Part shown: positions 20,801 to 29,699 of the stretch, piece by piece
How positions within the stretch are numbered: the first letter of the stretch is position 1
How the letters are laid out: every line of letters begins with the position of its first letter
Assembly: GCA_922989275.2 (NCBI GenBank)
Contig: OV277857.1
Span: 7,750,001-7,814,000 of the forward strand
Source: Gari tellinella
Lineage: Eukaryota > Mollusca > Bivalvia > Cardiida > Psammobiidae
Length of the DNA: 64,000 nt
Direction of reading: 5' to 3'
The notes under the pieces: model-generated
What the model was told of the DNA's origin: nothing
The model's input: the letters and a program-made list of their open reading frames with translations, nothing else
Database searches by the model: none
Translations under genes and position numbers: made by a program

Positions 20801-23800
20801 TTCGAGACGATTCTAACGAGTAATGTCACCACAGTATACAGCGCATACACAAAGAGTTTAGTTTTTAACATACTCCTCTAGAGCCATTCACGTGGTAAAA
20901 TGAACAGGTGTTAACCCCTTCACTGCTAGGATGTCATCTGCTTATAATGTGTTGTATGCTTCTTAAGTTCTTAAAATATGATTATTGTGTGTATGAATAG
21001 CGATATGAATGTCGAACAGTCAACCAGCTAGGACAATGATCAGACGCCGATTTTCTCGGCGTCTGGGCACTATCCAAGCTGCCTGTAGTTTTCATTTCAC
21101 CCGGGGTAAAGTAGTGAAGAGGTTAATATTATACACATGCTATACAATTTATACAGTGAGGTTGCACGGGATAATATATAACTATATTATATTGGATTAT
21201 ATATATCTATATTATTGTTGACTTCTCATGTTTGATGCGAAATAAACGTATTTAGCGATATTGGATATTACGCGTTTTGATGTTTCTGTAAACAGGTTTT
21301 GAAATTTTTGTATGGTTGGCCATTGGCAATAATATCGTTTGAAATATTTAGATCTTAGATCTCTGTATTTAGGACAAACAAGCATGAAATGAAATTCGTT
21401 TTCTATAACATTCATATTACAGTTAAGGCATTTTCTTTCGCTCCTATCTGTCAGAAATAATCTTTATGTAGTTATTAAGCCTCTTGAACAAATGTGTATA
21501 TTGCCAGTTGATTTATGTAGAGCCAGTGCGAAGATAACGCACATCATACGTTTTTGTTCTTTGCCTAATGTAATTGTCTACGCTTTGTGCTGACTGTATA
21601 CCAAAAACTGAATTTTGTGTATTATCTCTCAAATAAGCTTTAAAGTCATTATTTTTCTGTACTGGACATTTTAAACATAACCAAAGTTTATAACTTGCTG
21701 GTGTAAAAGTAAAAGTTTGCAGATTCTTAATTATTAGGGATAATCAACTATTTAGATTAATTTATGCATATTGAAAGAACTATCCAATGTTAGACGGTCG
21801 GTGAATATAACCTGTAGAGATATTGAACACAGGGAGATTGCTAATTCGTTCACACGACAACTCTCTCCACAAGCTATTAACGGGATAGCTTACTTTTGAT
21901 GATAGCTCGCTAGTACGTTGCTCTCAGATCATTGAGATTTGTTTGGGACCGAAAACAGTTATTATTGAAGAGTGAAGGTTTACTACAGATCGACGATACG
22001 CCATAGAGGTTCCATGACAAGCTGGAACATTGACGTTATAGAACTGTAGTGGAACAAGGTTTGATAGTTCATCAGGGACAACGCTGAGCAATTGGTTCGA
22101 GACTATATCTCATCACAGGTTCAACAACGCCGAGCAGTCTTCTTGAGACAAGTGCTGGTGCCACAGTGTATCATCAGCTACACCAACGCTGAGCAATAGC
22201 GCTCAGCATCAGTTCATCATAGTGTAGCTCAGCAGAAGTAACGCTGAGCATACATCGGTTAACGGTCCAGCCTGCACCGTGCTCAAACAGTCTGAGAGTA
22301 CGGGGATATTATTTAGTTTTGGTTTTGTAGGCAAAGTAGCTCATCAACTGTTAGTTAGTTTCATCCATTTTATATAGTTTTTATGTAGTTTCATGCTCAA
22401 TCATCAGGCAAGATAGCCAAAGGAAAATTCATATATATTTCATATAGTCTGTATATTGTGTTCATGCCTTAACTAGTGTCCGGCTAAAGACACTGTCGCC
22501 TCATAGAACGCCCGATAAAACACACATCAAGCTTTGGGCTCTAGCATTAGGGTTAGGGTAACCGAACGTCTTGACAATTTGGGGGCTCGTCCCGGGATAG
22601 TTCTTAGGAGGTTTATACGGTTGGAACTGTTAGGGGTTGAACATTAGTTTCATGATGGATCATGATAAGTGGATAGCGGCTGGTGAACGTATGGGCTTGA
22701 GTGGCTCGGAGCTCATGACATACGTTGAGAAGAAAGAACGGGACTTTCTTGATAGAGAAGAACGTATGATGAGACGAGAGGATGAGCGTCGTAGACAGGA
22801 GTTAGAAGGCGCTGAGCAGAAGCGCAGAGATGAGGACGAACGTAAAAAGTTGGAGGCTGAACGAGAAGCCGAACGTCGAAGGTTAGAGGCTGAGCGAGAA
22901 GAAAGAAAACGCAAGGACGAAGATGAACGGCTCAAGCTTGAGATACAGCTCAGAGACAAAGAGGCTGCATACAAGCGAGAAGAGCAAGAGCGAGAGCTAG
23001 AGTTGATGAAACTTCGAGCTGAGGCCGGAACTTTGAAGCATGAGCCTACGAGCAAGTCGCTGAGACCAAAGTTGCCGAAGTTCGAAGAGAACAAGGATGA
23101 TATGGACGCATACATCGAACGTTTTGAGCGTTTTGCCAAGAGCCAAGGATGGCATGAGAAGACATGGGCAGTTAGTCTCAGCTCACTATTGACAGGCAAA
23201 GGTCTTTTAGTATACACCAGTATGCCGCCTGAGCAAGCTGATGACTACAACGCATTGAAGAAGGCAGTGCTCAAACGGTATCAGTTGACAGAAGAAGGTT
23301 TCCGAACGAAGTTTCGAGATAGCAAGCCTGAGCAAGGTGAAACTGTATTTCAGTTTATGGCTCGTATAGTTCGTTATTGCTGTAGATGGGCTGAAATGGC
23401 CGAGATAGACGAAACGTTTGAAGGGATGATGGACTTGATAGTCCGGGAGCAGTTTATCAAAACATGTTCGCCTGAGCTAGCATTGTTTTTGAAAGAAAGG
23501 ATGCCGAGCTCTAGGGAAGAAGTTGTTCATCTAGCTGAGCAATACATTGAGGCTCATGGAGGGTCCATAGTGTCTAACAGGACTGTCAGAACAAGCGGCC
23601 CAGCACCTAACAGGCAACAGCCGAGACCTAATATAGCACCAAACTATAGGTCGAACACAGTGCCCAGGCCTGATGCCCAGAAGAAGGTTTGTTTCTTATG
23701 CAGGAAAGAAGGTCATTTTGCACGAGACTGCAGACAGAATACAAACCCGAGAAAGATAAGCGGGGCAGCAGTCTGCTACCCAGACCATGAAAGTCAGGGA

Positions 23801-26800
23801 CATACGGATGGTCGACAATCTCAGAGAGGTTGGAAGCTCGAAGATAAGTCTAAGAACAAAGGTTCGGATGGAAACAAGATTTCTGCTCTGTGCATGTCTG
23901 TTTCCATGAACAAAAGTCATATACAAGAGTGTATACAAGACGGAGAACTTCAGCTTGCCAACGGAGAGTCGGTGTCCATCATTGCTGGTGGATGTACTGT
24001 AGATACGCTGGAGGGCGAGAGAAATTTGAAGTTACAGAAAGGCTATGTAGGGACCAAAGAGGTGAAAGTTTTAAGAGATACCGGCTGTGAGTTAGCCGCA
24101 GTTCGGAAGGACTTGGTCGATGATAGCCAAATGCTGGACAAGAGATATGTGATGATCACTATCGATGGCCAGGCCAAGATAGTTCCAGCAGCTTTGATAG
24201 AGGTTGATACACCATATTACAAAGGAAGTATAGAAGTTATGGTGCTGAGCTCACTCATCTGCGATTTAGTCTTGGGCAATGTAGATGGAGTTTTAGATGC
24301 TCCAGACCCAAGGTGGCTTGAGCAGAGTAAGTCCGAAAGACAGGGTCAAACTAGTGTGGCTGCAGCGGTTGTCACACGGGCTCAAGCCGCTAAAGAGATG
24401 AAACCTATAAGGGCGCTGAACGTGCCTAGTCAACCATTAGATGAGGTTGACGTTGATGTGCTTCAGAAGGCACAGAAAGACGATGAGTCTTTGAAGAAAC
24501 TATGGTCATATGCTGAGAGTTCGAGCAAGCTCGAGACCAAAGGTGGTAATAAGTACCACTTCATGGTAAATAAAGACGTTTTGTACAGAGTGTTCGAGCA
24601 AGTCAAAGGACAGGGCTCAACAGAGACAAAACAGATAGTTGTTCCAACACAATTTAGAAAGCGTGTGATGAGCTTGGCTCATGAAGCTATTGTGGGTGGA
24701 CATTTGTCAGCAAAGAAGACCATCGACAGAATCACTACAAGTTTCCACTGGCCAGGTATAACCAGTGATGTTACGAGATTCTGCAGATCGTGTGATATTT
24801 GCCAGAAGACCATACCAAAAGGACGGGTCACAAAGGTGCCCCTTGGTGAAATGCCGATCATAGATACACCATTTCATCGAGTAGCGGTCGATCTGATAGG
24901 TCCCATCACACCAGTATCTGATAAGGGAAACAGATACATTTTGACAGTGGTAGACTATGCCACAAGATATCCTGAGGCTGTAGCATTGCCTAGGATAGAG
25001 ACAGAACGGGTAGCTGAGGCATTGCTCGACGTGTTTTCACGTGTTGGATTTCCTACCGAAATTTTGAGCGACAAAGGCAGTCAGTTCACGTCTGAGCTCA
25101 TGGGAGAAGTCTGTCGACTCATATCGCTGAAGCAATTCTTCACTACTCCATACAACCCAAAGTGCAATGGGCTGTGCGAGAGGATGAACGGAGTGCTGAA
25201 AAGTATGCTAAAGAAAATGTGTCAGGAACGGCCGAAAGACTGGGACAGATACCTGTCCGCTGTTCTATTTGCATATAGAGAGGTTCCACAGGCATCAACT
25301 GGGTTTGCGCCGTTCGAACTGTTGTATGGACGCACAGTTCGAGGCCCCATGCAAATACTGAAGGAGCTTTGGACAGAAAAAGAAACACCTGAAGTCATGA
25401 ACACATACCAATATGTGCTTGATCTTCAAAACAGGTTGGAAGACACATGCCAAATTGCTAGAGACAGCATGGCAGAAGCACAGGTTGCATACAAACATCA
25501 TTATGATAAAGCAGCCAGAAACAGAAAGCTCGAGAAGGGAGACAAGGTTCTGTTGTTATTGCCAACCTCCCATAACAAGCTCATGTTGCAGTGGAAAGGA
25601 CCGTTCGAAGTGGTCGAGAGAGTAAATAGAATGGACTTTAGGGTGAAAGTTGGCGATAAGATTGGCAAGTATCACATCAACCTGTTGAAAAAGTATGAGG
25701 AACGGCAAGACAGCGTTGTTGCTGGGATGGCAATAGTAGAGGCTGAACACAGTGAAGACTATGGCGTTGTCGACGACGAAAACTTGCTAGACTTAGCTTG
25801 TTTGAAAAGTGATGAGACATACAAAGATGTCAAGGTCTCAGACAGCTTGTCGCCTGAACAACGTCGAGAAGTAATGAACTTGCTTGAAGAGTTTCAGGAC
25901 ATATTCACTGAGATGCCAGGTACCACGACGCTGGCTGACCATAAGATTGAGTTAACGTCAAAGACCCCAGTACGGGTTCGTCAATACCCCATACCATACG
26001 CTAAACGTGGGGAAATTGAAGAAGAGATACAGAAAATGCTCGACGCAGAGGTGATTGAACCGGCGTTATCGGACTACAATTCGCCTTTTGTGATGATCAA
26101 AAAGAAAGACGGGTCCAACAGATTCTGTATCGACTTCAGGAGACTGAATATGATAACAAAGTTCGATACAGAACCAATGGGTAATGTTGAAGACATCATG
26201 TCAAAGTTGAAGGAAGACAAATACTTCACGAAGATAGATCTGAGTAAAGGCTATTGGCAAATACCGGTTGATGACAAGTCGAAGCATTTAACTGCTTTCT
26301 CGACATCAGATGGGAGCTACCAATTCAAGAAAATGCCGTTCGGCATGGTCAACTCAGGTAGCACCTTCAACCGAATGATGAGAAAGTTGTTGCGCAATTG
26401 CAAACATGCGGACAACTACGTTGATGACATCCTTGGTCACACGCAGTTATGGGACCAACATCTAACCATGCTGCGGGATGTTTTCAGCCGAACAAGACAT
26501 GCTGGTCTAACCCTCAAACCGTCTAAGTGCTTGATTGGGTTTGAAAACATATCATTCACGGGACATGTTGTAGGGAATGGTATAATGCAGATGGAAGATG
26601 ATAAACTTGAAAAGATCAAGAATGCTGAGCAGCCAAAGACCAAGAAGCAAGTTCGTGCCTTCTTAGGTTTGGCTGGATACTACAGAAAATTCATACCAGC
26701 GTTTGCAGATGTAGCGGCTCCACTGACGGACATTACAAAGAAAGGTCGTCCAAACAACGTGATCTTGGAAGCTGAGCACGAGCAAGCTTTCAAAACGTTG

Positions 26801-28879
26801 AAAGACATGCTCACAAGGTCACCAATTTTGCGACTGCCAGACTTCACGAAGCCGTTTATTCTTCAAACCGATGCTTCAGACAGCGGGGTTGGAGCAGCAT
26901 TGCTTCAACAGTTTGAAGATGGTATATTCCCATTGGCATATGCCAGCAAGAAGCTTCTTCAGCGAGAGAAGAACTACTCTGTCATTGAGAGAGAATGCCT
27001 AGCCATTGTGTTTGGAATCAAGAAATTCCAAAAGTACTTGTATGGGACAGAGTTTGTTCTGCAGACAGACCATACACCCTTGTCTTACATCCAGAAATGT
27101 AAGATAGAGAGTGGAAGGATAATGCGATGGGCATTATTCCTTCAAAACTACCAGTTCAGAGTTGAAGCAATCAAAGGCTCTGAGAATATGTGTGCTGATT
27201 ATCTGAGTAGACAATAAGCTCAGCACACTTGTGTACAGATTATTTTGTAGTTAGAAAAACTTAAAGTGTTTTCTTGAGAAAGGGGCTATTGTCAGAAATA
27301 ATCTTTATGTAGTTATTAAGCCTCTTGAACAAATGTGTATATTGCCAGTTGATTTATGTAGAGCCAGTGCGAAGATAACGCACATCATACGTTTTTGTTC
27401 TTTGCCTAATGTAATTGTCTACGCTTTGTGCTGACTGTATACCAAAAACTGAATTTTGTGTATTATCTCTCAAATAAGCTTTAAAGTCATTATTTTTCTG
27501 TACTGGACATTTTAAACATAACCAAAGTTTATAACTTGCTGGTGTAAAAGTAAAAGTTTGCAGATTCTTAATTATTAGGGATAATCAACTATTTAGATTA
27601 ATTTATGCATATTGAAAGAACTATCCAATGTTAGACGGTCGGTGAATATAACCTGTAGAGATATTGAACACAGGGAGATTGCTAATTCGTTCACACGACA
27701 ACTCTCTCCACAAGCTATTAACGGGATAGCTTACTTTTGATGATAGCTCGCTAGTACGTTGCTCTCAGATCATTGAGATTTGTTTGGGACCGAAAACAGT
27801 TATTATTGAAGAGTGAAGGTTTACTACAGATCGACGATACGCCATAGAGGTTCCATGACAAGCTGGAACATTGACGTTATAGAACTGTAGTGGAACAAGG
27901 TTTGATAGTTCATCAGGGACAACGCTGAGCAATTGGTTCGAGACTATATCTCATCACAGGTTCAACAACGCCGAGCAGTCTTCTTGAGACAAGTGCTGGT
28001 GCCACAGTGTATCATCAGCTACACCAACGCTGAGCAATAGCGCTCAGCATCAGTTCATCATAGTGTAGCTCAGCAGAAGTAACGCTGAGCATACATCGGT
28101 TAACGGTCCAGCCTGCACCGTGCTCAAACAGTCTGAGAGTACGGGGATATTATTTAGTTTTGGTTTTGTAGGCAAAGTAGCTCATCAACTTTTAGTTAGT
28201 TTCATCCATTTTATATAGTTTTTATGTAGTTTCATGCTCAATCATCAGGCAAGATAGCCAAAGGAAAATTCATATATATTTCATATAGTCTGTATATTGT
28301 GTTCATGCCTTAACTAGTGTCCGGCTAAAGACACTGTCGCCTCATAGAACGCCCGATAAAACACGCATCAAGCTTTGGGCTCTAGCATTAGGGTTAGGGT
28401 AACCGAACGTCTTGACACTATCAGTATTAGTGTATCGTCCAGTTTCTATCGCTAGGTGGTGTGAGGAGACTCTTAATTTTGTAAGTGCAATTCTAAATTT
28501 GTCTTCTTTAATAAAATCAAGGTATGTTTCAAAACTGAAATTATGCTTTATTAGGCTATATGTCTGTAGTTTGGTTGAGTTGTTTATACTTGTATACCAT
28601 GTTTGTTTGTAAATTTCAATGATTCTCGTGAATAGGAACTATTTTCTTCAGTGGAGGAATAAATTAAACTCGTAAAAAGTCGTATCTATGGAGTAATGGG
28701 TCAAACGATCCAAACTTGTCGCGTACTTACTGTTCGTCCTGTGTTATCTTAGGGTCGTTGAAGTTTTTTGGCAAATCGCCTGCATTGTGTTGGTGATTAT
28801 GGCCGTCATCAGCATACGTTACCATGACGACACACGCGCACAGCACAAACACCTTCTGAACAAGTCTATGGAGGGTCAT
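17689..28879 (-). CDS. MCFD2-like secreted EF-hand protein, five exons
   Basis: Small calcium-binding protein of the secretory pathway. Human MCFD2 works with the lectin LMAN1 (ERGIC-53) as an ER-to-Golgi cargo receptor; that role here is inferred from similarity. The exons join in phase (28879-28731, 19670-19590, 18869-18697, 18269-18094, 17811-17689) into 233 aa. Order: signal peptide about 1-23; His/Asn-rich linker (DDGHNHQHNAGDLPKNF); conserved block MSPEEMEFYYFKLHDTNND; EF-hand 1 with loop DTNNDTRLDGTE; EF-hand 2 with loop DMDKDGYLTYSE; then a Gln/Pro-rich tail of about 75 aa (six Pro in a row, six Gln in a row) that human MCFD2 lacks. Both loops keep Asp at positions 1 and 5 and Glu at 12. 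Intron 1 (19671-28730, 9.06 kb) carries the LINE and LTR retrotransposons. The frame is intact. CGREF1-like is the main alternative assignment. Confidence 0.85.
17893..18001. repeat. Fold-back hairpin in the last intron of the EF-hand gene
   Basis: Nearly perfect inverted repeat with arms TTTTCAGCATTGAATTTATT and complement, then GAACTCGTTGGATAAAAT. The apex is GCTCGCCAAAGGCTCGC. It resembles the fold-back at 9276 in its AATTTATTG arm. Confidence 0.75.
18094..18269 (-). CDS. EF-hand gene exon 4 (second EF-hand)
   Basis: 176 nt between TTTTACAG|AC and CAG|GTAACA. Encodes the second calcium loop and the start of the Gln-rich tail (QMQFEQFQQFQAMQ). Confidence 0.88.
18538..19065. repeat. Two hairpins flanking exon 3
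   Basis: One hairpin at 18560-18610 (GAGGGCTCCTATAGGAGCCCTC) lies in the intron after exon 3. A second at 18985-19062 (AACAGTGAAGTCCCTG arms) lies in the intron before it. Both are followed by a TTTGCAATAAA-like stretch, also seen next to the GATCAGGGTCT hairpin at 58459. Confidence 0.55.
18697..18869 (-). CDS. EF-hand gene exon 3 (first EF-hand)
   Basis: 173 nt between TTCCAAG|G and GAAG|GTACAT. Holds the first calcium loop and a charged helical linker (KEQIAQIIDEREKGMVKYYE). Confidence 0.88.
19371..19545 (-). mobile_element. MITE family 6-like remnant with H2 hairpin
   Basis: CCACTGAAGAAAACAGTTTC is the reverse of the family 6 internal text. It is followed by an H2 hairpin (GTAAAGCAAAATGCACCTAA arm). 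Lies in intron 2. Confidence 0.5.
19590..19670 (-). CDS. EF-hand gene exon 2
   Basis: 81 nt between TTTCAG|C and AA|GTAAGT. Encodes HIREHLKDEINMKAKMSPEE followed by MEFYYF. The split codons at both ends (CA|C and AA|G) agree with the neighbouring exons. Confidence 0.85.
20411..21448 (-). mobile_element. LINE fragment, 3' part (split by the LTR element)
   Basis: Minus-strand non-LTR retrotransposon remnant. Residues encoded at 21443-21212 include CNMNVIENEFHFMLVCPKY, the Cys-containing C-terminal block also seen in the LINE at 55600 (DIEDEYHFVLICPIY). The likely 3' end is at about 20411, where the minus strand reads AATGCAATAAAAGATTGATT with a (GATT)n tail. The coding continuation lies beyond the LTR retrotransposon at 28418-28624. 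No reverse transcriptase core remains. Confidence 0.75.
20911..21126 (+). mobile_element. MITE family 2 copy with exact TTAA flanks
   Basis: TTAA then CCCCTTCACTGC at the left; GTAGTGAAGAGG then TTAA at the right. This supports piggyBac-type target use. The internal H1 hairpin is shortened to GATCAGACGCCGATTTTCTC with an imperfect return arm. It is inserted in the LINE 3' region. Confidence 0.7.
21449..22576 (+). repeat. 5' LTR
   Basis: 1128 bp, TGTCAGAAATAATC... to ...CGTCTTGACA. It carries the U3 promoter and should drive + strand transcription. Several CGCTGAGCA-like motifs recur at about 22090-22250 (ACGCTGAGCA and variants, at least five), which could be binding sites or a decayed short tandem repeat. 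It ends in AGGGTTAGGGTAACC, two units of a telomere-like GGGTTA. Confidence 0.95.
22580..22598 (+). promoter_or_regulatory. Primer binding site, tRNA-Pro type
   Basis: TGGGGGCTCGTCCCGGGAT begins three bases after the 5' LTR. Apart from one extra C it equals the tRNA-Pro-complementary primer site well known from other LTR retroelements. It would prime minus-strand DNA synthesis. Confidence 0.8.
22652..27217 (+). CDS. Gag-Pol polyprotein (Gag-PR-IN-RT-RNase H)
   Basis: 1521 aa without a stop. The frame is open from a TTG at 22637; the first ATG is 22652. In order: charged coiled-coil (about 30-145, Glu/Arg/Lys-rich); Gag capsid-like region; CCHC zinc knuckle CFLCRKEGHFARDC (347-360); aspartic protease with RDTGCELA (Asp 476); integrase HHCC finger (His 677 to CRSCDICQK); integrase core Asp 747, Asp 807, Glu 843 with exactly 35 residues between the last two; a GPY/F-like stretch (LQWKGPFEVVERV); reverse transcriptase with YVDD at 1256-1259; RNase H starting LQTDASDSG (Asp 1407) and ending ADYLSRQ. 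All catalytic residues checked are present. The single frame means Gag and Pol are not separated by a frameshift. No envelope gene is present. Confidence 0.95.
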   Translation: MMDHDKWIAAGERMGLSGSELMTYVEKKERDFLDREERMMRREDERRRQELEGAEQKRRDEDERKKLEAEREAERRRLEAEREERKRKDEDERLKLEIQLRDKEAAYKREEQERELELMKLRAEAGTLKHEPTSKSLRPKLPKFEENKDDMDAYIERFERFAKSQGWHEKTWAVSLSSLLTGKGLLVYTSMPPEQADDYNALKKAVLKRYQLTEEGFRTKFRDSKPEQGETVFQFMARIVRYCCRWAEMAEIDETFEGMMDLIVREQFIKTCSPELALFLKERMPSSREEVVHLAEQYIEAHGGSIVSNRTVRTSGPAPNRQQPRPNIAPNYRSNTVPRPDAQKKVCFLCRKEGHFARDCRQNTNPRKISGAAVCYPDHESQGHTDGRQSQRGWKLEDKSKNKGSDGNKISALCMSVSMNKSHIQECIQDGELQLANGESVSIIAGGCTVDTLEGERNLKLQKGYVGTKEVKVLRDTGCELAAVRKDLVDDSQMLDKRYVMITIDGQAKIVPAALIEVDTPYYKGSIEVMVLSSLICDLVLGNVDGVLDAPDPRWLEQSKSERQGQTSVAAAVVTRAQAAKEMKPIRALNVPSQPLDEVDVDVLQKAQKDDESLKKLWSYAESSSKLETKGGNKYHFMVNKDVLYRVFEQVKGQGSTETKQIVVPTQFRKRVMSLAHEAIVGGHLSAKKTIDRITTSFHWPGITSDVTRFCRSCDICQKTIPKGRVTKVPLGEMPIIDTPFHRVAVDLIGPITPVSDKGNRYILTVVDYATRYPEAVALPRIETERVAEALLDVFSRVGFPTEILSDKGSQFTSELMGEVCRLISLKQFFTTPYNPKCNGLCERMNGVLKSMLKKMCQERPKDWDRYLSAVLFAYREVPQASTGFAPFELLYGRTVRGPMQILKELWTEKETPEVMNTYQYVLDLQNRLEDTCQIARDSMAEAQVAYKHHYDKAARNRKLEKGDKVLLLLPTSHNKLMLQWKGPFEVVERVNRMDFRVKVGDKIGKYHINLLKKYEERQDSVVAGMAIVEAEHSEDYGVVDDENLLDLACLKSDETYKDVKVSDSLSPEQRREVMNLLEEFQDIFTEMPGTTTLADHKIELTSKTPVRVRQYPIPYAKRGEIEEEIQKMLDAEVIEPALSDYNSPFVMIKKKDGSNRFCIDFRRLNMITKFDTEPMGNVEDIMSKLKEDKYFTKIDLSKGYWQIPVDDKSKHLTAFSTSDGSYQFKKMPFGMVNSGSTFNRMMRKLLRNCKHADNYVDDILGHTQLWDQHLTMLRDVFSRTRHAGLTLKPSKCLIGFENISFTGHVVGNGIMQMEDDKLEKIKNAEQPKTKKQVRAFLGLAGYYRKFIPAFADVAAPLTDITKKGRPNNVILEAEHEQAFKTLKDMLTRSPILRLPDFTKPFILQTDASDSGVGAALLQQFEDGIFPLAYASKKLLQREKNYSVIERECLAIVFGIKKFQKYLYGTEFVLQTDHTPLSYIQKCKIESGRIMRWALFLQNYQFRVEAIKGSENMCADYLSRQ
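27276..27285 (+). promoter_or_regulatory. Polypurine tract
   Basis: GAGAAAGGGG lies four bases before the 3' LTR. It is expected to prime plus-strand DNA synthesis. Confidence 0.8.
27290..28417 (+). repeat. 3' LTR
   Basis: 1128 bp. It differs from the 5' LTR at two sites I could see (CAACTGTTAG versus CAACTTTTAG, and CACACATC versus CACGCATC). The terminal CA is followed by the CTATC target duplication. Confidence 0.95.
28418..28627 (-). mobile_element. LINE fragment, 5' part (split by the LTR element)
   Basis: On the minus strand this encodes an open stretch ending KLRVSSHHLAIETGRYTNTD, which joins in frame to RSERKCLNCNMNVIEN at 21443 once the LTR element is removed. Homologous to KLRLSSHQLRIESGRYDRNR of the LINE at 55600. 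The fragment is 5'-truncated at about 28627. Confidence 0.8.
28631..28720 (+). mobile_element. MITE family 6 remnant
   Basis: ACTATTTTCTTCAGTGGAGG and the following AATAAATTAAACTCGTAAAA match the right interior of family 6 (14225-14300). It abuts the LINE truncation point and the first donor site of the EF-hand gene. Confidence 0.5.
28731..28879 (-). CDS. EF-hand gene exon 1 (signal peptide)
   Basis: 149 nt from the ATG at 28879. Encodes a hydrophobic leader (VFVLCACVVMVTYA) and the HNHQH linker, ending in ITQDE. It stops after two bases of a codon at a perfect donor (CA|GTAAGT). The missing base comes from exon 2. Confidence 0.82.
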
Positions 28880-28979
28880 TCTGAAATGAAATCAGATAAT
28901 GATTGCATTGGTGGATCGAAATCAATAAAACTGCGTAATAGGCACCAACCAAGTCAACTGAAAACTACATGTACACCAT

Positions 28980-29075
28980 ATGATAATAAAACCTCCTTAT
29001 TGCGAACACTACAAGAGATAAAATAATCCAAGTTTTCGGTAAGTTACTACTTAAAGCAAGATGCCAGTATACTTG
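28980..29075 (+). mobile_element. MITE family 3, left half
   Basis: AATAAAACCTCCTTATTGCG followed by GTTACTACTTAAAGCAAGAT. The hairpin return arm and right TIR are missing. Confidence 0.45.
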
Positions 29076-29151
29076 TATTTTAACCCATTTGTGCCGACGA
29101 TCCCACATATGGGAAGTCTGATAAGAGTCTACACTCTTTGCTGATATTAGT

Positions 29152-29327
29152 TTCAAATTACTTTTGAACTCAGAAATATTGAAATGAACGTTATACAGTT
29201 TGGATAACGCGGCGCCTGATCAGGATCCAACCTGTTTGCTTCAAATTACTTTTGAACTCAGAAATATTGAAATGAACGTTATACAGTTTGGATAACGCGG
29301 CGCCTGATCAGGATCCAACCTGTTTGC
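29152..29327. repeat. 88-bp tandem duplication with half H1 hairpins
   Basis: Two adjacent 88-bp units (TTCAAATTACTTTTGAACTC ... GATCAGGATCCAACCTGTTTG) that look identical. Each holds a truncated H1 element (CAGTTTGGATAACGCGGCGC then CTGATCAGGATCC). Confidence 0.85.
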
Positions 29328-29365
29328 AAATGACTATGGTTGTCGGGGTAAGGCATTGTAGGGGC

Positions 29366-29580
29366 TAACCCCTTCACTGCCTTACCCCGAGCAAAATGGT
29401 TATTTGCAAACAGTTTGGATTCTGGTCAGACGCCGCGTAACGCGGCGTCTGATCAGAGTCCAAACTGTTTGACACTCATTACAATAGTTCTTAAGTCAAA
29501 ATACCTAAAATTAACTTTGAAAAATAAAAGCAGACGACAATTTTTTTTAACTGATGACGTCACTGCAGTGAAGGGGTTAA
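29366..29580 (+). mobile_element. MITE family 2, well preserved
   Basis: Ends TAACCCCTTCACTGCC and GCAGTGAAGGGGTTAA form inverted repeats. Flanks CTAA and TTAA approximate a TTAA duplication. A complete H1 hairpin lies at 29405-29470. The CRE-type TGACGTCA lies at 29556-29563. Confidence 0.75.
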
Positions 29581-29699
29581 GCGCATCGTTATATTATCGA
29601 TATCAAAGAAGTTTACTTTGTACAACAAACCAACTAGTGTAGGAAGTGTCTTATGATATAGAGTGAACCGCTATCAATCGGACATTGTATCAGGAAGAA

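Larger units (their letters stand above)
21449..28417 (+). mobile_element. Gmr1-like Ty3/gypsy LTR retrotransposon, intact
   Basis: 6969 bp with two 1128-bp LTRs (both TG...CA), a tRNA-Pro-type primer site, one uninterrupted gag-pol frame and a polypurine tract. The target duplication CTATC is exact at 21444-21448 and 28418-28422. Reading the two LTRs against each other I found only two differences, so the insertion is young. It interrupts a LINE whose reading frame resumes exactly after removal of the element plus one duplication. It lies antisense in intron 1 of the EF-hand gene. Integrase precedes reverse transcriptase, the order described for Gmr1-type elements. Confidence 0.95.

Noticed and set aside
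22660..26643. Minus-strand frames inside the LTR element
   Set aside because: They are shadows of the polyprotein with Ser/Arg-rich or Cys-rich composition and no recognisable domain.
28787..29026. 79-codon plus-strand frame near 28.8 kb
   Set aside because: It is antisense to exon 1 of the EF-hand gene, which has a signal peptide, a perfect donor and correct phase with exon 2.
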